Shown: in pieces, positions 54,037 to 63,945 of the stretch
Layout of the letters: each line of letters starts with the position of its first letter
Numbering within the stretch: the first letter of the stretch is position 1
NCBI RefSeq assembly: GCF_003478035.1
Contig: NZ_QUEP01000004.1
Span: forward strand, 124,001-188,000
Direction: 5' to 3'
Source of the DNA: Clostridium sp. OF03-18AA
Lineage (GTDB): Bacteria; Bacillota; Clostridia; Lachnospirales; Lachnospiraceae
Length of the DNA: 64,000 nucleotides
Program-made: the position numbers and the translations under genes
Notes under the pieces: generated by a model
The model's database searches: none
Told to the model about the DNA's origin: nothing
Seen by the model: only the letters and a program-made list of their open reading frames with translations

Positions 54037-54654
54037 ATGCGGGAGCTGGTACTGGAACTGATGGGGGAATACGGAAATCTTGCCGTATTCCTCCTTATTT
54101 TAGTGGAAAATCTGTTTCCTCCGATCCCTTCGGAGGTGATCCTGACATTTGGAGGTGTCATGACGACCTGCACGAACATGACGCCCGGCGGGGTGATCCT
54201 CTTCTCAACGGTCGGGTCCATGGCGGGAGCAGTCATTCTTTACGGAGCCGGGAGATTCCTTCCGGATGAGATATTTCGGAAACTGCTCTGTGGAAAGGCC
54301 GGACAGCTGCTCCATTTCAGACCGGAGGATGTCGACCTCGCGAAAGACTGGTTCCGGGATCGCGGGAAGTCTGCAGTCTTTTTGTGCAGACTGGTCCCGA
54401 TCGTCCGGAGCCTGATTTCCATTCCCGCAGGGATCGCCAGGATGCCGGTCGTCCCGTTTCTTGCTTTCACGGCGGCGGGGAGTTTTCTGTGGAATACGGT
54501 TCTCGTCTATGCAGGCAGGATCGCCGGAGATTCCTGGGAGAAGGTGTCAGCTGCGTTCGGGGTGTACTCAGATCTCTTTCTGATGGTGGCGGGGATTTCT
54601 GTCACATTTGCAGTATTGTTCCGGGGATGCGGGGAGAGAAAAAGAAGGGGATAA
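54037..54654 (+). CDS. DedA-family membrane protein
   Basis: A 205-residue DedA/SNARE-associated protein with about five membrane segments. Motifs: NLFPPIPSEVILTFGG near residue 26, the re-entrant Gly-rich loop GSMAGAVILYGAGRF, and CRLVPIVRSLISIPAGIARM near 115. DedA proteins move lipids such as undecaprenyl phosphate across the membrane. ATG 54037 follows a GGGGGTG site; the 54007 ATG has none. Confidence 0.9.
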   Translation: MRELVLELMGEYGNLAVFLLILVENLFPPIPSEVILTFGGVMTTCTNMTPGGVILFSTVGSMAGAVILYGAGRFLPDEIFRKLLCGKAGQLLHFRPEDVDLAKDWFRDRGKSAVFLCRLVPIVRSLISIPAGIARMPVVPFLAFTAAGSFLWNTVLVYAGRIAGDSWEKVSAAFGVYSDLFLMVAGISVTFAVLFRGCGERKRRG

Positions 54655-54869
54655 CCCAGGGGATTTAAGACGAATGCAGATGAACGTTGGTGCATCCTCT
54701 TAGTCAGCGCAAGCTGGTAGATGCGGTATTCTTGCAGAGTAAAAATCCGGGGCGGAGAAATCCAGTAATATACAGAGAATACTGACAGATAAAATTATTT
54801 GAATAATTATATACAATACAACAATTAACTAACAATAATAAAATAAATAAAAATATTTCTAAAAACATA
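54655..54869. other. AT-rich intergenic region
   Basis: No gene seen. The second half is almost only A and T up to the promoter at 54870. Confidence 0.6.
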
Positions 54870-54898
54870 TTGACAAAACGGAACTTATCGCATATAAT
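54870..54898 (+). promoter_or_regulatory. Perfect SigA consensus promoter
   Basis: TTGACA (54870-54875), exactly 17 bases, TATAAT (54893-54898), embedded in AT-rich DNA. Confidence 0.9.
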
Positions 54899-54904
54899 AA
54901 AGAC

Positions 54905-55298
54905 ATCAAAAAGAAAGAGAGAACAAAGCAAAGAAGACGAAAAGGTTCGTACTTAAAAGATTCTAAGTAAAGGAGGTACAGTCCACCGAACACATAAGTC
55001 TCGTTCCGTTTTTCAAATCTGAAAAATCTGGAACAAAGGAAACACACAAAACCGGGTAATTGATCGAAAAAAAGATTATTTGAAATCCTTCGAGATATGA
55101 CGAGAAAGTATCGAAAAGAGAAATACAATGATCGATATGAGAACAAAAAATATAAACTTTCGGAAAAAGCCGGCGGAGTGAAAAAGAAAAACTTCATATA
55201 GAAACAAAATCTAATGAAAACGAGGTAAGATCCATTGGATAACGCAGAACATTAAGGTGGGTATCGAAACAGAAAATTGATTCGGTACCCACCTTTTA
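54905..55298 (+). ncRNA. Purine-rich transcription unit without clear ORF
   Basis: From the perfect promoter at 54870 to a terminator at 55254-55298 (AAGGTGGGTA with TACCCACCTT) the RNA would be about 390 nt and strikingly A/G-rich. A full AAAGGAGGT site near 54967 is not followed by any ATG or GTG at useful distance. The only ORF of note is a 34-codon Lys/Arg-rich one at 55097-55201 (begins MTRKYRKEKY), with no ribosome binding site. It could be a regulatory RNA, a basic-peptide mRNA or a decayed gene. Confidence 0.5.
55254..55298 (+). terminator. Terminator of the purine-rich unit
   Basis: AAGGTGGGTA (55254-55263) pairs with TACCCACCTT (55286-55295), followed by TTA. Confidence 0.75.
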
Positions 55299-55374
55299 TG
55301 ATGTTTGTATCCAGGAAGCTGCCGGTGCTGACGCTGCCATCATCAATCCTGTCGGTCTGAACTTCTACCGGCTC

Positions 55375-56283
55375 TCAGATCCCCTCACAGTCAAACGGCG
55401 GCGTATATTCTTCTTTGGCGCTGCTTCTTTCCTGCATGAAGCCCTCGGTGAGACCGAGATCGATGGCGGTATCAACGACCTTGTTATACTCGTAGGAGGT
55501 GATCCGGCGGTTGATCTCCGGGTAGTCCGCGCTCCCGTAAAACGGCGTGTACTGGCTCATGATACTGATGAGATACTGGTGCTTCGGGAGGTTCTCTTTG
55601 ATCCAGTGCAGGAGCCGGATCGAATCGTCCTTTGCTCCCGGAAGGACCATATGGCGGATGACGACGCCGCGGTCCAGCATAGACGGGTTCTTTTGATTCC
55701 AGATAAGTCCGCCGGTGAGGCGGATCATTTCTTTTATCGCGGCGGAAGCTTTCTCAAAATAGTCCGGAGCGGCAGAGTATTTTTTTGAGAGACCGCTGTC
55801 CATGTATTTGAGATCCGGGAGCCAGATATCGACGTAGTCGGCGAGATCCCGGATCGTCTCGATCTTTTCATATCCCCCGCAGTTGAAAACAACCGGGATC
55901 TGAAGCTTCGGCTTTGCGAGATCCAGGGCACGGATGATCGACGGAGCGAACTGCGTCCCGGTCACGAGATTGATGTTTGCGGCGCCTTTTTCCTGAAGCT
56001 CCAGGAAGATATCAGAGAGCCTGGAAGCGGAGATCGTCTTTCCGTAGTTTTCATGGCTTAACTGGAAATTCTGGCAGAACACACAGCGCAGTGTACAGCC
56101 GGAGAAAAAGACGGTCCCGCTTCCGGTCGTGCCGCTGATGCATGGTTCTTCCCACATATGTAAGGCGGCTCTGGCGGCGCGCAGTTCATGTCCGGCGCCG
56201 CAGAAGCCTGTGGATACTGTCCGGTCAACATGACATTCCCTCGGACAGAGGGAGCATGACCGGTAGATGGATTCATTTAACAT
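55375..56283 (-). CDS. Radical SAM protein, PflA-like
   Basis: A 302-residue radical SAM protein of the group often annotated as putative pyruvate formate-lyase activating enzyme (PflX-like). The 4Fe-4S site is C-x3-C-x2-C in SGCTLRCVFCQNFQ near residue 65. An N-terminal Cys motif (CSLCPRECHVDR) suggests a second cluster. VFNCGGYEK and VDIWLPDLKYMD follow in the barrel. No glycyl-radical enzyme is adjacent, so the substrate is unknown. Confidence 0.88.
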   Translation of the reverse strand: MLNESIYRSCSLCPRECHVDRTVSTGFCGAGHELRAARAALHMWEEPCISGTTGSGTVFFSGCTLRCVFCQNFQLSHENYGKTISASRLSDIFLELQEKGAANINLVTGTQFAPSIIRALDLAKPKLQIPVVFNCGGYEKIETIRDLADYVDIWLPDLKYMDSGLSKKYSAAPDYFEKASAAIKEMIRLTGGLIWNQKNPSMLDRGVVIRHMVLPGAKDDSIRLLHWIKENLPKHQYLISIMSQYTPFYGSADYPEINRRITSYEYNKVVDTAIDLGLTEGFMQERSSAKEEYTPPFDCEGI

Positions 56284-56476
56284 AATTGTTGTACTTCTTT
56301 CTTTATTTGATCATATTTGGCTTGCAAGTTTCCGGTGCATCGAGAGAAGTTTCCGGATGCACGGATGAGTAGAAAAAATGGTTCCTGCACCACAGAGCGA
56401 AAATTTCTAAACGAAAAATCCCGTATGATGCAGTTGTGAATGCATATTTTGCAGATATGGTCCGTGAAAGTCGGAC

Positions 56477-56644
56477 TCATTTTTTTTCGTCAGGCAGATA
56501 ATGGTAGAGATCCTGATAATGCTCAAGCTCTGCGTCACTCTCCGGGAGCGCCGGGATCAGACCGGTACAGTCGGTGGCGGAGCAGGACTGGATGTCGATC
56601 TCCCAGTCGGTATCAGCTGACTTATTTTTTGATGGCTCTTTCAT
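56477..56644 (-). CDS. Small conserved-looking protein, 55 aa
   Basis: Read from the reverse strand: ATG at 56644 with a strong AGGAGGTGATCGT in front, stop at 56477. The product has an acidic body with DWEIDIQSCSATDCTGLIPA and a tail DLYHYLPDEKK. Two Cys are spaced CSATDC. I do not recognise a family. The good ribosome binding site and codon usage argue for a real gene. It lies 350 bases from the DNA glycosylase on the same strand and 193 bases upstream of the radical SAM gene. Confidence 0.75.
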   Translation of the reverse strand: MKEPSKNKSADTDWEIDIQSCSATDCTGLIPALPESDAELEHYQDLYHYLPDEKK

Positions 56645-56775
56645 ACGATCACCTCCTGGCTGATAGTTTTCGATGGTGAGAGGGAAAACATGCAGGAAAG
56701 TAATTCATAAAAAATTTTATCATGAAAAATGCCGGCAGAACAGACGATGCTGGAGCAAATGAGTGCAGGAACCTT

Positions 56776-56816
56776 CTGTTACAGTGCGTGGCATGGAGGA
56801 CACGTGTCCTGTAACC
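56776..56816 (+). repeat. Hairpin motif, copy 1
   Basis: CTGTTACAGTGCGTGGCATG and the rest to GTAACC; outer GTTACAG pairs with CTGTAAC and GGACACGTGTCC is palindromic. A related copy is at 59933-59974. Confidence 0.6.
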
Positions 56817-56838
56817 ATTTATACCGGGACAGCGTGCA

Positions 56839-57330
56839 TTATCTGATATACGGAAGGATCACATTCCATGCACCCTTTAATTTTTCGAGCGACCACGCCG
56901 CATTCGCCGGACTCGTGGACGGCAGGGAGACGGCGGGGATCCCGGTCACGGCTTCCTGATATTTCCTGTAATAATTCCAGGAAGTCTTTCCGTTGCAGAA
57001 GATCGCCCGGATATCGGCGGTGGACAGGATCACGGAGAGGTCGTTCGGCACGACATCGCGGATCGAACTGTCGCTGGAGCCTTCGATCGAGCAGGAGGCG
57101 ATCACATCCCAGAGCGCGATGCGGTGGGAGAGGAGAAAAGCCTTTTTCTCAGCGATCGTGTCCGGAACCGGAACGTCCAGGACTCCGGCCAGGGTTTTCC
57201 AGAAGCGGTTCTGCGGATGATGGTAGAAAAAATGTCCTTCCCTGGATTTGACGGACGGGAAAGATCCGAGGATCAGGATCTTTGAATTCCGGTCAAATAC
57301 GGGCGGGATCGGATGAATAACAGTGTTCAT
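56839..57330 (-). CDS. DNA-deoxyinosine glycosylase (UDG superfamily)
   Basis: A 163-residue protein of the uracil-DNA glycosylase superfamily, group annotated as hypoxanthine/deoxyinosine glycosylase. Motif 1 is LILGSFPSVKSREGHFFYHHPQNRFW (in blocks), with the active-site region GSFPS; motif 2 is LPSTSPANA near residue 135. It removes deaminated bases from DNA. ATG 57330 is preceded by AAAGGCA; the ORF opens further upstream without support. Confidence 0.9.
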   Translation of the reverse strand: MNTVIHPIPPVFDRNSKILILGSFPSVKSREGHFFYHHPQNRFWKTLAGVLDVPVPDTIAEKKAFLLSHRIALWDVIASCSIEGSSDSSIRDVVPNDLSVILSTADIRAIFCNGKTSWNYYRKYQEAVTGIPAVSLPSTSPANAAWSLEKLKGAWNVILPYIR

Positions 57331-57436
57331 GATCATTTGCCTTTCAGATATGATAAAACTTTCGGACGGAACGTACATATTGTATTGTAGCCTTTCTGAA
57401 AATTCTTGTAAACACGTAAATTTCATACTTTTTTTA

Positions 57437-57465
57437 TTGCCTTATGGGGAAACTCAAATTATAAT
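57437..57465 (+). promoter_or_regulatory. ftsH promoter
   Basis: TTGCCT (57437-57442), a 17-base spacer and TATAAT (57460-57465). Just after it, ATAACTATT and AATAGTTAT form an inverted repeat around 57474-57503. Confidence 0.65.
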
Positions 57466-57573
57466 GATTAGGTATAACTATTTGAACAGTTACAATAGTT
57501 ATAATTTTATATCACAGAATGTGGGCAGTGTCCCCAAAAGGTGATATATGCGCTAAAGAAGTGGAGAAGATAA

Positions 57574-59664
57574 ATGGACAACAACAATCAGAACAGAAAG
57601 CGGCCCAGCGGACAGAATATCGGGGTTCTCGCCCTGATCCTCGTGATCACGCTGATCGCTGTGACCGTCATGAACAACATGGTCCGCAAAAACCAGACCC
57701 AGGAACTCGGGTATGAGGAGTTTGTGGAATACTTGAAAGAGGGAGAGATCGATACGGCGAAGATCTCCGGCAACAGGATCTATTTAACGCCAAAGACTTC
57801 TTCCACAAAGCTTTCACGTTTTATCCAGTATTATACAGTGAGAATTCCGGACTCTGAACTTGCGGAGCGTCTTTTAGACTCCAACGGAGTCCATGTGGTG
57901 GCAGAAGATACGAGTACGAGTGCCAGCATCCTGAATTTCCTGATGGGATGGGTACTTCCGTCGGCACTGATGATCGGACTTCTCTATATGATGTACAGCC
58001 GGATGGGCGGCGGAGGAATGATGGGCGTCGGAAAGAGCAACGCCAAGGTCTACGTCCAGAAGGAGACCGGAGTCACGTTCGCGGATGTTGCAGGTGAGGA
58101 TGAGGCGAAGGAATCCCTTGTGGAGATCGTCGATTTCCTGCACAACCCGCAGAAATATACAAAGATCGGTGCAAAACTGCCGAAGGGAGCGCTCCTCGTG
58201 GGTCCTCCTGGAACCGGTAAAACACTGCTCGCAAAGGCGGTAGCCGGTGAGGCGCACGTTCCGTTCTACTCCCTCTCCGGTTCCGATTTCGTTGAGATGT
58301 TCGTCGGCGTGGGTGCGTCCCGTGTCCGCGACCTCTTCAAACAGGCACAGCAGTCCGCTCCGTGTATCATCTTTATCGATGAGATCGATGCGATCGGACG
58401 CAGCCGTGACAGCCGTTTCGGCGGAAATGATGAGAGAGAACAGACCTTAAACCAGCTCCTCTCCGAGATGGATGGATTTGATTCCTCCAAGGGACTTCTC
58501 GTCCTCGGAGCGACAAACCGTCCGGAGATCCTGGATCCGGCGCTTTTAAGACCGGGTCGTTTTGACCGGCGTGTCATCGTCGATAAGCCGGACCTGAAAG
58601 GTCGTGTGAGCATCCTGAAAGTACATTCGAAGGATGTGCGTCTGGATGAGACGGTAGACTTCGAGGAGATCGCCCTTGCGACTTCCGGAGCCGTCGGTGC
58701 GGACCTTGCGAATATGATGAACGAGGCAGCGATCAATGCGGTCAAGAACGGTCGTCAGGCTGTCTCCCAGAAAGATCTCTTCGAGGCAGTGGAACTTGTC
58801 CTTGTCGGTAAAGAGAAGAAAGACCGGATCCTGAGCAAAGAGGAGCGCCGGATCGTCTCCTACCATGAGGTCGGACACGCGCTTGTAACCGCTCTCCAGA
58901 AGGATGCAGAGCCGGTCCAGAAGATCACGATCGTTCCGCGAACAATGGGCGCGCTGGGATATGTGATGCAGGTTCCGGAAGAAGAGAAATTCTTAAATAC
59001 GAAGAAAGAGCTCAAGGCAATGCTCGTTGTCTCTCTTGCCGGACGTGCGGCGGAGGAGATCGTCTTTGATACCGTGACGACCGGAGCGGCAAATGATATT
59101 GAACAGGCGACAAGAGTCGCAAGAGCGATGGTTACCCAGTACGGAATGTCGGATAAATTCGGTCTGATGGGTCTTGAGACGCAGGAAAACCAGTATCTGA
59201 CCGGACGCACCGTGATGAACTGCGGTGATGCGACAGCTGCCGAGATCGATACGGAAGTCATGAAGATGTTAAAAGAGGCCTATGCGGAGGCGAAACGTCT
59301 TCTCTCTGAAAACAGGGATGTGATGGATAAGATCGCAGCATTCCTGATCGAGAAAGAGACGATCACCGGCAAGGAATTCATGAAGATCTTCCGTGAGGTC
59401 AAGGGAATCCCGGAGCCGGAGGAAGGCCAGAAGGACGATCACAGCCGGATGGGCGGCGAGAGCGCTGAGACTGTTGAGTCTGCAGAGAACGGGAACAGGC
59501 AGCCGGAGATGGCAGCGGGATCTGAACAGCCGGCAGCTGAGCAGGTTCAGAATCCGGTGCAGGATGGAAACAGCGTGATGCCGCAGGATCCGGAGCAGAA
59601 GACAGCAGAAACTCAGAACGGTCAGCAGGGATCGGACAATGGTCAGGGACCGGCGGAGCTGTAA
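57574..59664 (+). CDS. ftsH: ATP-dependent zinc metalloprotease FtsH
   Basis: A 696-residue membrane AAA+ protease that degrades damaged membrane proteins and short-lived regulators. Two membrane segments (about residues 12-29 and 117-137) flank a short external domain. Walker [13 protein letters not shown] near 213, Walker [12 protein letters not shown], the second region of homology [19 protein letters not shown], and the zinc site HEVGH near 432 are all present. The C-terminal 80 residues are a Gln/Glu/Pro-rich tail. A GTGGAGAAG site precedes the ATG. Confidence 0.97.
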   Translation: MDNNNQNRKRPSGQNIGVLALILVITLIAVTVMNNMVRKNQTQELGYEEFVEYLKEGEIDTAKISGNRIYLTPKTSSTKLSRFIQYYTVRIPDSELAERLLDSNGVHVVAEDTSTSASILNFLMGWVLPSALMIGLLYMMYSRMGGGGMMGVGKSNAKVYVQKETGVTFADVAGEDEAKESLVEIVDFLHNPQKYTKIGAKLPKGALLVGPPGTGKTLLAKAVAGEAHVPFYSLSGSDFVEMFVGVGASRVRDLFKQAQQSAPCIIFIDEIDAIGRSRDSRFGGNDEREQTLNQLLSEMDGFDSSKGLLVLGATNRPEILDPALLRPGRFDRRVIVDKPDLKGRVSILKVHSKDVRLDETVDFEEIALATSGAVGADLANMMNEAAINAVKNGRQAVSQKDLFEAVELVLVGKEKKDRILSKEERRIVSYHEVGHALVTALQKDAEPVQKITIVPRTMGALGYVMQVPEEEKFLNTKKELKAMLVVSLAGRAAEEIVFDTVTTGAANDIEQATRVARAMVTQYGMSDKFGLMGLETQENQYLTGRTVMNCGDATAAEIDTEVMKMLKEAYAEAKRLLSENRDVMDKIAAFLIEKETITGKEFMKIFREVKGIPEPEEGQKDDHSRMGGESAETVESAENGNRQPEMAAGSEQPAAEQVQNPVQDGNSVMPQDPEQKTAETQNGQQGSDNGQGPAEL

Positions 59665-59932
59665 CAGCCTGATCCGGATCGACAGGATTCCGCGAAATTG
59701 CAGTCGGTGGATCGAGACAACCGGAAAATGAAATACAGAGGTAGAATGATATCGGAAGATGTTGTTCTGCCTTTTCTTTTTAGACCGTATTTGGCGCTGC
59801 ATTTACCTAAAAACAAAAAAGTTCATAGAAAATACAAGAATATCTGGTAGAATAAACATTGGTTTGAGTATGATAACGTTGTGACCGCGGATGTTGCTGA
59901 GCCGGAATGGGAAGCGAAGCAACGGCAAGATC
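59665..59932. other. Intergenic region ftsH to subtilase
   Basis: No gene. The stretch around 59755-59830 is AT-rich with TAGAAT at about 59852; no good -35 is found. Confidence 0.5.
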
Positions 59933-59974
59933 CTGTTACAGTGTGCGGGCATGGAGTGTCTGTGTACTGTGACC
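59933..59974 (+). repeat. Hairpin motif, copy 2
   Basis: CTGTTACAGTGTGCGGGCAT and the rest to GTGACC. It shares GTTACAGTG, GCATGGAG, GTGT and the CTGTRACC end with the copy at 56776. It lies 17 bases before the subtilase start. Confidence 0.6.
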
Positions 59975-59990
59975 AGAAAAGAGAGTGGAT

Positions 59991-61565
59991 ATGCAGCAGA
60001 AATATTTGAAAAAGAAAAGAGAAATTTCTAAAATCGCGGCGGGAATCCTGGCGACAGCCCTGCTCGCCTCATCGGGGCAGCCGCTTATGGCTTTCGCCTC
60101 GGAAAAGATTCAGACGAATGACCCGTCCGCCTTGGAACAGTGGGCTTTTTTCAATGACGGTTCCTTTGCAGCGGAGGAGATGAGGAAGTATCCGGTGTAT
60201 TCGGATCCGTTCGGACAGCCGACGGAGAATGCGGAGCTTCTGGGAACTCTTGTGGAGGTGAAAAAGCGCCAGGCGGTATCCGGCGTGGATATCAACCTGG
60301 AGCAGGCATGGAAGACGTACGGAAACGGAAATCATGATACGATCGTCGCGATGATCGATACGGGCATCGACTACACGCATGAAGATCTGAAGGATACCCT
60401 GTGGGTGAACACGGATGAGATCCCGGGAAATGGGATCGATGACGATGGGAACGGATATGTGGACGATGTCTACGGATGGAATTTTTATAATAACAACAAC
60501 CAGATCTTCACCGGGGAAGAGGACAGCCACGGGACCCACGGAGCCGGGACGATCAGTGCCGGGACGGGAAACGGGATCGGAATTGCCGGGATCGTTCCCG
60601 GAAACCGGGTGCGCGTGATGGCGCTGAAGGCACTAGGAGGCACGGACGGCGGAGGGAGCACGGCAGCAGTCATCAAGGCGATCAGGTATGCGGAGGACAA
60701 TGGAGCCGTGATCTGCAACCTGAGCCTGACATCGACGGTGGATGACAAGGCGCTGTATGAGGCGATGAAGAATTCCAGTATGCTCTTTGTTGTGGCGACA
60801 GGAAACGGAAATCCGAAGACCGGAAAGGGAGTTGACACGGATGCGATCCCGTTTTATCCGGCGGCTTATGATCTCGACAATATCATTTCTGTCGCGAATC
60901 TAAGTATCGACGGAACGCTCTCCGCAAGTTCGAATTATGGAAAGAAAACGGTGGATCTCGCGGCTCCGGGAAGCTATATCCTGAGCACAACGCCGGGAAA
61001 TACATATGGTTACATGAGCGGTACTTCCATGGCGGCGCCGATGGTATCCGGTGCAGCGGCGATGGTCTATTCCTATTTTGACGGGATCGGAGTCGCAGAC
61101 GTGAAGGAGATCCTGATGTCCACGGTGACGCCGATGGAGAGCCTGAAAGACGTGACGGTTTCCGGCGGAATGCTGAATGTCGGAGCAGCATTATCCTACG
61201 ATATCAGCACGCTCTCAAGAAAGGGATTCCAGAACGGCGGAACGAGACCGGAAAATGGGACGGCACCTCATATCGAGATGCAGACCTCGAGCAGGAATGG
61301 AGGAAATTATCTGACCGTGCGCGTTATCGACATCGATGGGGATCTCGACAAACTTCTCTATGCAAAGGGAGAGCACACGGCGGAGAAATTTGCGAACGGG
61401 ACGGTGGAAGGAACGCCGTTTACGGTGAATGACAAAGATACCGCGGCATTTCAGATCACGGAAAAAGGAACCTATACCTTTTATGCGGTCGACAAAAAAG
61501 GAAACGGAGCCGTAAAACTCGCCAGATTCGTGTCGGAGAGCGATGGGCCGGGGGCGTTTCAATAA
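59991..61565 (+). CDS. Secreted subtilisin-like serine protease (S8)
   Basis: A 524-residue S8 peptidase. A signal peptide (Lys-rich start, hydrophobic core about 16-30, cleavage near MAFAS) is followed by a short pro-region and the catalytic domain: Asp123 in MIDTGIDYTHEDL, His180 in DSHGTHGAGT, Ser346 in SGTSMAAPMVSG. The last 100 residues are a beta-rich domain that may bind substrate. No wall-anchor motif is seen, so it is probably released. ATG 59991 follows GAGAG. Confidence 0.92.
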   Translation: MQQKYLKKKREISKIAAGILATALLASSGQPLMAFASEKIQTNDPSALEQWAFFNDGSFAAEEMRKYPVYSDPFGQPTENAELLGTLVEVKKRQAVSGVDINLEQAWKTYGNGNHDTIVAMIDTGIDYTHEDLKDTLWVNTDEIPGNGIDDDGNGYVDDVYGWNFYNNNNQIFTGEEDSHGTHGAGTISAGTGNGIGIAGIVPGNRVRVMALKALGGTDGGGSTAAVIKAIRYAEDNGAVICNLSLTSTVDDKALYEAMKNSSMLFVVATGNGNPKTGKGVDTDAIPFYPAAYDLDNIISVANLSIDGTLSASSNYGKKTVDLAAPGSYILSTTPGNTYGYMSGTSMAAPMVSGAAAMVYSYFDGIGVADVKEILMSTVTPMESLKDVTVSGGMLNVGAALSYDISTLSRKGFQNGGTRPENGTAPHIEMQTSSRNGGNYLTVRVIDIDGDLDKLLYAKGEHTAEKFANGTVEGTPFTVNDKDTAAFQITEKGTYTFYAVDKKGNGAVKLARFVSESDGPGAFQ

Positions 61566-61716
61566 AACTCGCCATACAAGGATGCAGGTAAGATCCTGTG
61601 GGGGAATATCTGCAAATCCCACTGCGTTATTGCAGGAAATTTTGCCGGACAGGAATGTGAAAACGAAGGAAATGAGTCAGAAAAAAATTATGGGATATGA
61701 AAAAGGAGAGAGACAG

Positions 61717-62862
61717 ATGAGAACAAGGAGACTGGGGAAAACAGGTCTGATGGTGAGCGAGATCGGCTTTGGCGGCGAGTGGCTTGAGCGCCATCCGGAG
61801 GAAGAGAGCATCGAGCTGATCAAATATGCATCGAAAAAGGGGATCAACATCCTGGACTGCTGGATGGCGGACCCGAAATCAAGAAATATCATCGGTGAAG
61901 GGATTAAAGAGAACCGCAGCCAGTGGTTCATTCAGGGACATATCGGATCAACCTGGAAGGACAACCAGTATTTCCGCACGAGAGACATGAAATACGTTCG
62001 CCCGGCTTTTGAGGACCTTTTAAAGAGACTGCAGACCGATTACATCGATCTCGGCATGATCCACTACGTGGACTCTGAGGAAGAATGGGAGAAGATCCAG
62101 CATTCTGACTACCTGGACTATGTGGTGGAATTAAAGGAAAAAGGCATCATCCGCCATATCGGAATGAGCTCCCACAACCCGAAGGTTGCGATGAAAGCGG
62201 CGGAATCCGGCTATGTGGAGATGATCCTCTTCAGCATTAATCCGGCGTTTGACATGCTGCCGGCGAGTGAAAATATCGACACAATGTTCGCGGATGAGTT
62301 TGATGCAGGGCTGAAAGGGACAGATCCGGACCGTGCAAAACTCTACAAGACATGTGAGGAGCACGATGTAGGGATCACGGTCATGAAAGGATTTGCGGGC
62401 GGAAGACTCTTCGATGCGAAACGTTCCCCGTTCGGCGTCTGTCTGACTCCGGTGCAGTGTATTCACTATGCGCTCACAAGACCGGGTGTCTGTTCCATCA
62501 TGTGCGGGTATGACACGAAGGAACAGGTGGATGCGGCAGCAGGATACGAGACGGCTTCTGAGGAAGAGAAAGACTATGCGTCCGTGCTTGCGAACGCGCC
62601 GTTTCACTCCTACCGCGGGGAGTGCACCTACTGCGGACACTGCAAGCCGTGTGTCGCAAATCTGGACATTGCCATGATCAACAAATTTTATGATCTGGCG
62701 ACCATGCAGCCGGAGGTCCCGGCGACGATCCAGTCCCACTATGAACTCCTGGACCATAAGGCATCTGAGTGCATCGGCTGTCATGCCTGCGAATCCCGCT
62801 GTCCGTTCGGAGTTCCGATCGCGGAGCGGATGGAGAAGACTGCGAAGTTATTTGGGTGTTAA
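61717..62862 (+). CDS. Aldo/keto reductase with C-terminal ferredoxin-type clusters
   Basis: A 381-residue protein. The first 270 residues are an aldo/keto reductase barrel (RRLGKTGLMVSEIGFGGEW, DLGMIHYVD, HIGMSSHNP). The tail has two Cys groups, CTYCGHCKPC and CIGCHACESRCPFGVP, for 4Fe-4S clusters. This fused type is common in strict anaerobes; the substrate is unknown. ATG 61717 has AAAAGGAGAGA in front; the ORF from 61543 overlaps the end of the subtilase and is not likely used. Confidence 0.92.
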   Translation: MRTRRLGKTGLMVSEIGFGGEWLERHPEEESIELIKYASKKGINILDCWMADPKSRNIIGEGIKENRSQWFIQGHIGSTWKDNQYFRTRDMKYVRPAFEDLLKRLQTDYIDLGMIHYVDSEEEWEKIQHSDYLDYVVELKEKGIIRHIGMSSHNPKVAMKAAESGYVEMILFSINPAFDMLPASENIDTMFADEFDAGLKGTDPDRAKLYKTCEEHDVGITVMKGFAGGRLFDAKRSPFGVCLTPVQCIHYALTRPGVCSIMCGYDTKEQVDAAAGYETASEEEKDYASVLANAPFHSYRGECTYCGHCKPCVANLDIAMINKFYDLATMQPEVPATIQSHYELLDHKASECIGCHACESRCPFGVPIAERMEKTAKLFGC

Positions 62863-62967
62863 GTGCTGACAAAACCTCTCAGGTAATTCCCTTGCGCGAA
62901 CCGGGAATCGGATATATAATAAGCAGGTCCATTTCGGGCAAATACGAAAAGAGGGAAGAAAAAGCAT

Positions 62968-63945
62968 ATGTGGTTTTGGCTTGCACTGACAGCACTGTTG
63001 TGCTGGAGTGGCTCGGATCTGTTTTCAAAGATCGGTTGCCGCGGAAATGATAAGTACGCCCACTTAAAGATGGTTATTGCCGTCGGAATTGTGATGGGAG
63101 TACATGCACTTTATACGATCTTTGTAGGAGGTACGGTGGTAACATGGCATATCGCCATGGTGTATCTGCCGGTATCCCTGCTCTATATCTCGTCCATGAC
63201 GCTTGGTTACATCGGTCTGAGGTACATTGAGCTTTCGATCTCCTCACCGATCTGCAACTCCTCAGGCGCTCTCGTTGCGGTGCTCTGCTTCTTAACGGGT
63301 ACCCTGGACGATGCGATCGAGGGGAACATGCGTCTTGCGGTGATCGGAGCGGTGGCTCTCGTGTGCATCGGCGTGATCGGGCTTGGTATTGTTGAGTCGA
63401 GGGAAGATGATGAACTGCGCCGGGAGCGCCAGGCTGCGTCCAATTATAAGTATGCGAAGTCCTGGCTGGCGCTGTTTCTGCCGGTGGCGTACTGTCTGCT
63501 CGATGCGGCCGGTACCTTCGCGGACACCATGGTGCTCGACAAGCTCGCAGGAGAGGCGGAGGCGGCCGGAATGTTCGCAACGGCAGAGGAATGCTCTTCC
63601 TACGCTGCGTCCGCGGCAAACAGCGCCTACGAGCTGACATTCCTGTTTGCGGCTTTCTGCTGCATCATCTACGTCGGTTTCATTAAGAAACAGAAGTTCA
63701 CAGCTGCCCAGGAAGGTCCGAAATATCTCGGAGCTCTCTGCGAGACAGCCGGTCAGTTCGCGTATATCTTCGCACTCTCCGACACGGTCCACGCAGCGAT
63801 CTCCGCGCCGATCATCTCCGCATACTGCGTCGCGTCAGTCGTATGGAGCCGGATCTTCCTGAAAGAGAAGCTTTCCTGGAAACACTATGCGATGATCGCA
63901 CTGGTTGTGGTCGGGATCGTGATGCTCGGGGTGTTTGATATCTGA
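62968..63945 (+). CDS. EamA/DMT-family transporter
   Basis: A 325-residue protein with about ten membrane segments in two EamA repeats, starting MWFWLALTALLCWSGSDLFS and ending in AMIALVVVGIVMLGVF. Between the repeats is an extended loop (about residues 140-160, charged, and 190-215, Ala/Glu-rich). It probably exports or imports a small metabolite; the substrate cannot be predicted. GGGAAGAAAAAGC precedes the ATG. Confidence 0.9.
   Translation: MWFWLALTALLCWSGSDLFSKIGCRGNDKYAHLKMVIAVGIVMGVHALYTIFVGGTVVTWHIAMVYLPVSLLYISSMTLGYIGLRYIELSISSPICNSSGALVAVLCFLTGTLDDAIEGNMRLAVIGAVALVCIGVIGLGIVESREDDELRRERQAASNYKYAKSWLALFLPVAYCLLDAAGTFADTMVLDKLAGEAEAAGMFATAEECSSYAASAANSAYELTFLFAAFCCIIYVGFIKKQKFTAAQEGPKYLGALCETAGQFAYIFALSDTVHAAISAPIISAYCVASVVWSRIFLKEKLSWKHYAMIALVVVGIVMLGVFDI

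Noticed and set aside
54859..55197. 112-codon hydrophobic reverse ORF
   Set aside because: Phe/Leu/Ser-rich complement of a purine-rich strand; no ribosome binding site.
55305..55374. Possible gene fragment (reads QEAAGADAAIINPVGLN in one frame)
   Set aside because: Too short and unrecognised; no ribosome binding site.
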